Made by a program: the position numbers and the translations under genes. The notes under the pieces are model-generated. The model was given only the letters and a program-made list of their open reading frames with translations, did not search any database and was not told the origin of the DNA. Positions 4,450 through 6,250 of a stretch of 6,250 bases of DNA are shown here, in pieces (the first letter of the stretch is position 1; each line of letters begins with the position of its first letter). Source of the stretch: an uncultured Erysipelotrichaceae bacterium (lineage in GTDB: Bacteria > Bacillota_I > Bacilli_A > RF39 > UBA660); assembly GCA_902767005.1 (NCBI GenBank), contig CACXFY010000017.1, positions 1 to 6,250 of the forward strand, written 5' to 3'.

Positions 4450-5145
4450 CTACTTTCTATTACGGATTACCTCATAAATCATTATTCCTGCCGCTACAGA
4501 TGCATTTAAACTGTTTGTAGTGCCATACATTGGAATTTTTGCAATATAATCACACTTTTTAGTAACTAAATTTGTCATTCCTGACCCCTCATTACCAATT
4601 ATAAGCACAATTTTACCAGAATAATCTATTTCTCTATAGTCTACACTATCATCAAGTGCTGTACCAACTATCCAAAAACCTGCATCTTTTAACTTATCAA
4701 TTGTATTAGCAACATTAGTAACACTAACAATATTAACATTATCTAATGTCCCAGCACTTGTCTTCATAACAGTACTATTAATTTGAACTTGTCTATCTGT
4801 AGGTAAAATAATTCCATCTACTCCAGCTGCTTCACAAGTTCTAATAATAGCCCCAACATTATGTGGATCTTCTAAATGATCCAACATAACTATAAAATTA
4901 CTATTATTAATAACTTCATCTAATGATTTATATTGATAATCCGGAATATCTAGGATTATACCTTGATGAACTCCATTTGCCAAATGATCAATTTCTTTTT
5001 TTGACTTGTATTGAACATCTATTTTATTCTTTTCTATTAATGGAATTATTTCTTTGTCATCAAAATTGTCTTGTAAAAAAATTCTTTTAATTGTTTTTCT
5101 TTTTTTTAATAAATCTTTCGCAACATTTCTACCATATACTAACAT
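4450..5145 (-). CDS. rlmB: 23S rRNA 2'-O-methyltransferase, TrmH/SpoU family (RlmB)
   Basis: A 231-residue protein, near the family's 240-250. The N-terminal substrate-binding part (about 1-70) starts YGRNVAKDLL and ends HLANGVHQGIIL. The SPOUT methyltransferase domain follows with its three motifs: LDHLEDPHNVGAIIRT (88-103, with Asn96 and Arg102), IIGNEGSGM (182-190, with Glu186), and IPMYGTTNSLNASVAAGI (204-221, with the Asn-Ser-Leu-Asn-Ser set). It forms the deep trefoil knot that binds S-adenosylmethionine. In E. coli RlmB methylates the ribose of G2251 in the 23S P-loop; the same target is probable here, but TrmH relatives act on other sites. It starts one base after the mrnC stop (TAA-G-ATG) and shows no good ribosome binding site, so it relies on coupling. 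Together with mrnC it makes a 23S rRNA maturation pair. Stop is TAG. Confidence 0.93.
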   Translation of the reverse strand: MLVYGRNVAKDLLKKRKTIKRIFLQDNFDDKEIIPLIEKNKIDVQYKSKKEIDHLANGVHQGIILDIPDYQYKSLDEVINNSNFIVMLDHLEDPHNVGAIIRTCEAAGVDGIILPTDRQVQINSTVMKTSAGTLDNVNIVSVTNVANTIDKLKDAGFWIVGTALDDSVDYREIDYSGKIVLIIGNEGSGMTNLVTKKCDYIAKIPMYGTTNSLNASVAAGIMIYEVIRNRK

Positions 5146-5146
5146 C

Positions 5147-5521
5147 TTATCTACTTACAATGAAATTCATAATTTCATTTATCCTTTCTCTCTTATTCTC
5201 TAATTCTAAATATCCTATTACTGCTTCCAATCCTGTTGCTATCTTATATGTAACAATATCACAATTCTTAGGATGAGAAGTAGTCTTATAGTTTCTTGCT
5301 CTTTTAAATACACTTATTTCTTCATCATTTAATATATTATTATTAATTAATTCATTTAAATAATCAGCTTGTCCATTAGCACTAACATATTTAATAGATC
5401 CTTTTTGTAAATCATTAACATTACTTATACCACAAGATACTAAATACTTTCTAATATATTCTTCATATACAGCATCACCAATATAAGCAAGTACTAATAC
5501 ATTAATTTCTTTTGTAGACAT
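5147..5521 (-). CDS. mrnC: Mini-ribonuclease III (23S rRNA maturation)
   Basis: A 124-residue protein made only of an RNase III catalytic domain, with no double-stranded RNA binding domain. It shows the family helix LAYIGDAVYEEYIRKYL (11-27, with catalytic Asp16) and the second metal-binding segment ATGLEAVIGYLEL (95-107, with Glu99), plus RARNYKTTSHPKN (74-86). Mini-III in B. subtilis trims both ends of 23S rRNA precursors. I choose ATG 5519-5521 (MSTKE) because GGTGAT lies just before it. The ATG at 5534-5536 has no ribosome binding site and would lie upstream of the predicted transcript start near 5530. The gene follows cysS, its usual neighbour, but a terminator and a new promoter separate them. 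Stop is TAA. Confidence 0.93.
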   Translation of the reverse strand: MSTKEINVLVLAYIGDAVYEEYIRKYLVSCGISNVNDLQKGSIKYVSANGQADYLNELINNNILNDEEISVFKRARNYKTTSHPKNCDIVTYKIATGLEAVIGYLELENKRERINEIMNFIVSR

Positions 5522-5524
5522 AAA

Positions 5525-5530
5525 ATCACC
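5525..5530 (-). promoter_or_regulatory. Shine-Dalgarno that sets the mrnC start
   Basis: GGTGAT on the minus strand, three bases before ATG 5519-5521. The spacing is short but workable through its GGTG part. If transcription begins near 5530, this element forms the very 5' end of the mRNA, so a downstream shift of the start site would leave the transcript nearly leaderless. Confidence 0.5.
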
Positions 5531-5536
5531 AAGCAT

Positions 5537-5545
5537 ATTATAACA
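5537..5545 (-). promoter_or_regulatory. Extended -10 promoter for the mrnC-rlmB-sigma cluster
   Basis: TGTTATAAT on the minus strand gives a perfect TATAAT (5542-5537) with the TGn extension. No good -35 exists at the right distance (TTTTTC at 5565-5560, in the terminator), as is tolerated in extended -10 promoters. It comes directly after the cysS terminator and would start mRNA near 5530. Confidence 0.55.
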
Positions 5546-5546
5546 T

Positions 5547-5574
5547 AAAAAAAGAATTAGAAAAACTAATTCTT
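5547..5574 (-). terminator. Intrinsic terminator of cysS
   Basis: On the minus strand AAGAAUUAG (5574-5566) pairs perfectly with CUAAUUCUU (5560-5552) around a five-base U loop, followed by UUUUU (5551-5547). The stem begins within the cysS stop codon. It is AT-rich with only two G-C pairs, so efficiency may be partial. There is no T-tract on the other strand, so it acts in the cysS direction only. Confidence 0.75.
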
Positions 5575-6250
5575 ATATTAACTCATATGTTGTACCATTC
5601 TTAGTATCAACTAGTTTTATACCTTTAGAAGCTAATTCATCACGTATTGAATCAGCTAAAGAATAATCTTTATTTGCTTTAGCCTCTTTTCTCTCTTCAA
5701 TCTTCTTATTAATATATTCTTCTAAATCACTATCAACAACGTCTTCTTTCTTTATTAATTCTAAAGCAAATACTTTATCAAAACTATTAACTAATTCTAG
5801 TTTTGTTTTACCATTTAATTCATTATCCTTTAATACTTCATATAAAACACTTAAAGCATTAGCTGTATTTAAATCATTCTCTAGTTCTTTTTTAAATTTA
5901 TTATTGTATTCATCAAATTTGTTAGAATCTAATTCTCCTTCTTCAACAACATTATTTACTCTATTTCTAAGCTTTGTTAAAGTCTTTTGTGCTTGTTCTA
6001 AAGCGTCATAAGAGAAAACTAATTGTTTACGATAGTGAGATCCTAAACACATAAATCTAAAAGCAATTGGATCATAACCTTTTTCTTCTAAAACACTAAC
6101 AGTAAGAATTCCACCTTTAGATTTACTCATTTTACCAGATTCATCTAATAAATGTTCATTATGAAACCAATAATTACACCATTTATGTCCTAAATAGGCT
6201 TCACTTTGAGCAATCTCATTAGTATGATGTGGAAAAATATTATCTACTCC
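5573..6250 (-). CDS. cysS: Cysteinyl-tRNA synthetase, C-terminal half, cut by window edge
   Basis: The frame is open to the window edge, giving 225 residues of an enzyme of about 460. It charges tRNA(Cys) with cysteine in the cytoplasm. Fragment residues 1-17 read GVDNIFPHHTNEIAQSE, the conserved zinc and active-site segment; the ligand His and Glu (first His of HH, and Glu of NE) are present while the middle residue is Thr instead of the common Glu. The class I signature KMSKS is at 40-44. The following helical domain includes HYRKQLVFSYDAL (72-84) and LTKLRNRV, and the tail has KDYSLADSIRDELASKGIKLVDTKNGTTYEL, typical of the family end. The 5' part, with the HIGH motif, lies outside. It is next to mrnC as in most Bacillota. 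Stop is TAA, inside a terminator stem. Confidence 0.97.
   Translation of the reverse strand, partial: GVDNIFPHHTNEIAQSEAYLGHKWCNYWFHNEHLLDESGKMSKSKGGILTVSVLEEKGYDPIAFRFMCLGSHYRKQLVFSYDALEQAQKTLTKLRNRVNNVVEEGELDSNKFDEYNNKFKKELENDLNTANALSVLYEVLKDNELNGKTKLELVNSFDKVFALELIKKEDVVDSDLEEYINKKIEERKEAKANKDYSLADSIRDELASKGIKLVDTKNGTTYELI

Noticed and set aside
5091..5276. Open frame of 61 codons on the plus strand with a hydrophobic, Phe/Ile-rich product
   Set aside because: It overlaps rlmB and mrnC in antisense; the hydrophobic look comes from reading A-rich coding strands backwards.
165..6250. Mollicute genetic code (UGA = Trp), considered because of the strong AT bias
   Set aside because: No in-frame TGA occurs in any conserved gene, and every Trp is TGG.

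Overview
All genes in this window lie on the minus strand, so transcription runs from high to low coordinates. The order is cysS (3' part) - mrnC - rlmB - sigma-70 family factor - unknown tail-anchored protein - secE - nusG - rplK - rplA - rplJ - rplL (5' part). This is the classic Bacillota cysS-to-rplL neighbourhood. The DNA is very AT-rich. All ten visible Trp codons are TGG and all ten visible stops are TAA or TAG, so this is a low-GC Bacillota with the standard bacterial code, not a UGA=Trp mollicute. A gut-type uncultured or Erysipelotrichia-like Bacilli lineage is my guess from composition and protein style; nothing here proves it.

Region by region. Positions 5573-6250 hold the C-terminal half of cysteinyl-tRNA synthetase, closed by an AT-rich intrinsic terminator that overlaps its stop codon. 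An extended -10 promoter follows at once and should start a tight cluster: Mini-RNase III (mrnC), the 23S rRNA methyltransferase RlmB, a divergent sigma factor in the sigH position, and a 229-residue protein of unknown function with one C-terminal membrane segment. Two genes usual here in Bacillus, yacP/rae1 (between rlmB and sigH) and rpmG (between sigH and secE), are absent. The unknown gene sits in the rpmG slot. A possible weak terminator or attenuator overlaps the sigma factor stop codon.

From 3135 downwards comes the translocation, elongation and ribosomal-protein block. Each of three units has its own strong sigma-A-type promoter with a 17-base spacer, placed at the very end of the preceding gene: one for secE-nusG, one for rplK-rplA, and a perfect TTGACA-17-TATAAT for rplJ-rplL. 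Leader RNA structures fit ribosomal-protein autoregulation. An L10-leader-type fold with a nested terminator hairpin precedes rplJ. Two similar stem elements with GTGG/CCAC closing stems, before rplK and between rplK and rplA, are candidate L1 binding sites. A small hairpin with a U-tract sits right at the predicted secE transcript start.

Nearly all genes are conserved housekeeping functions: rRNA maturation, protein export, transcription elongation, and the L1 and L12 stalks. The least explained elements are the tail-anchored protein paired with the sigma factor, and the dense control signals at gene junctions. I see no mobile elements, CRISPR arrays, tRNA or rRNA genes. No gene-free stretch exceeds about 160 bases.
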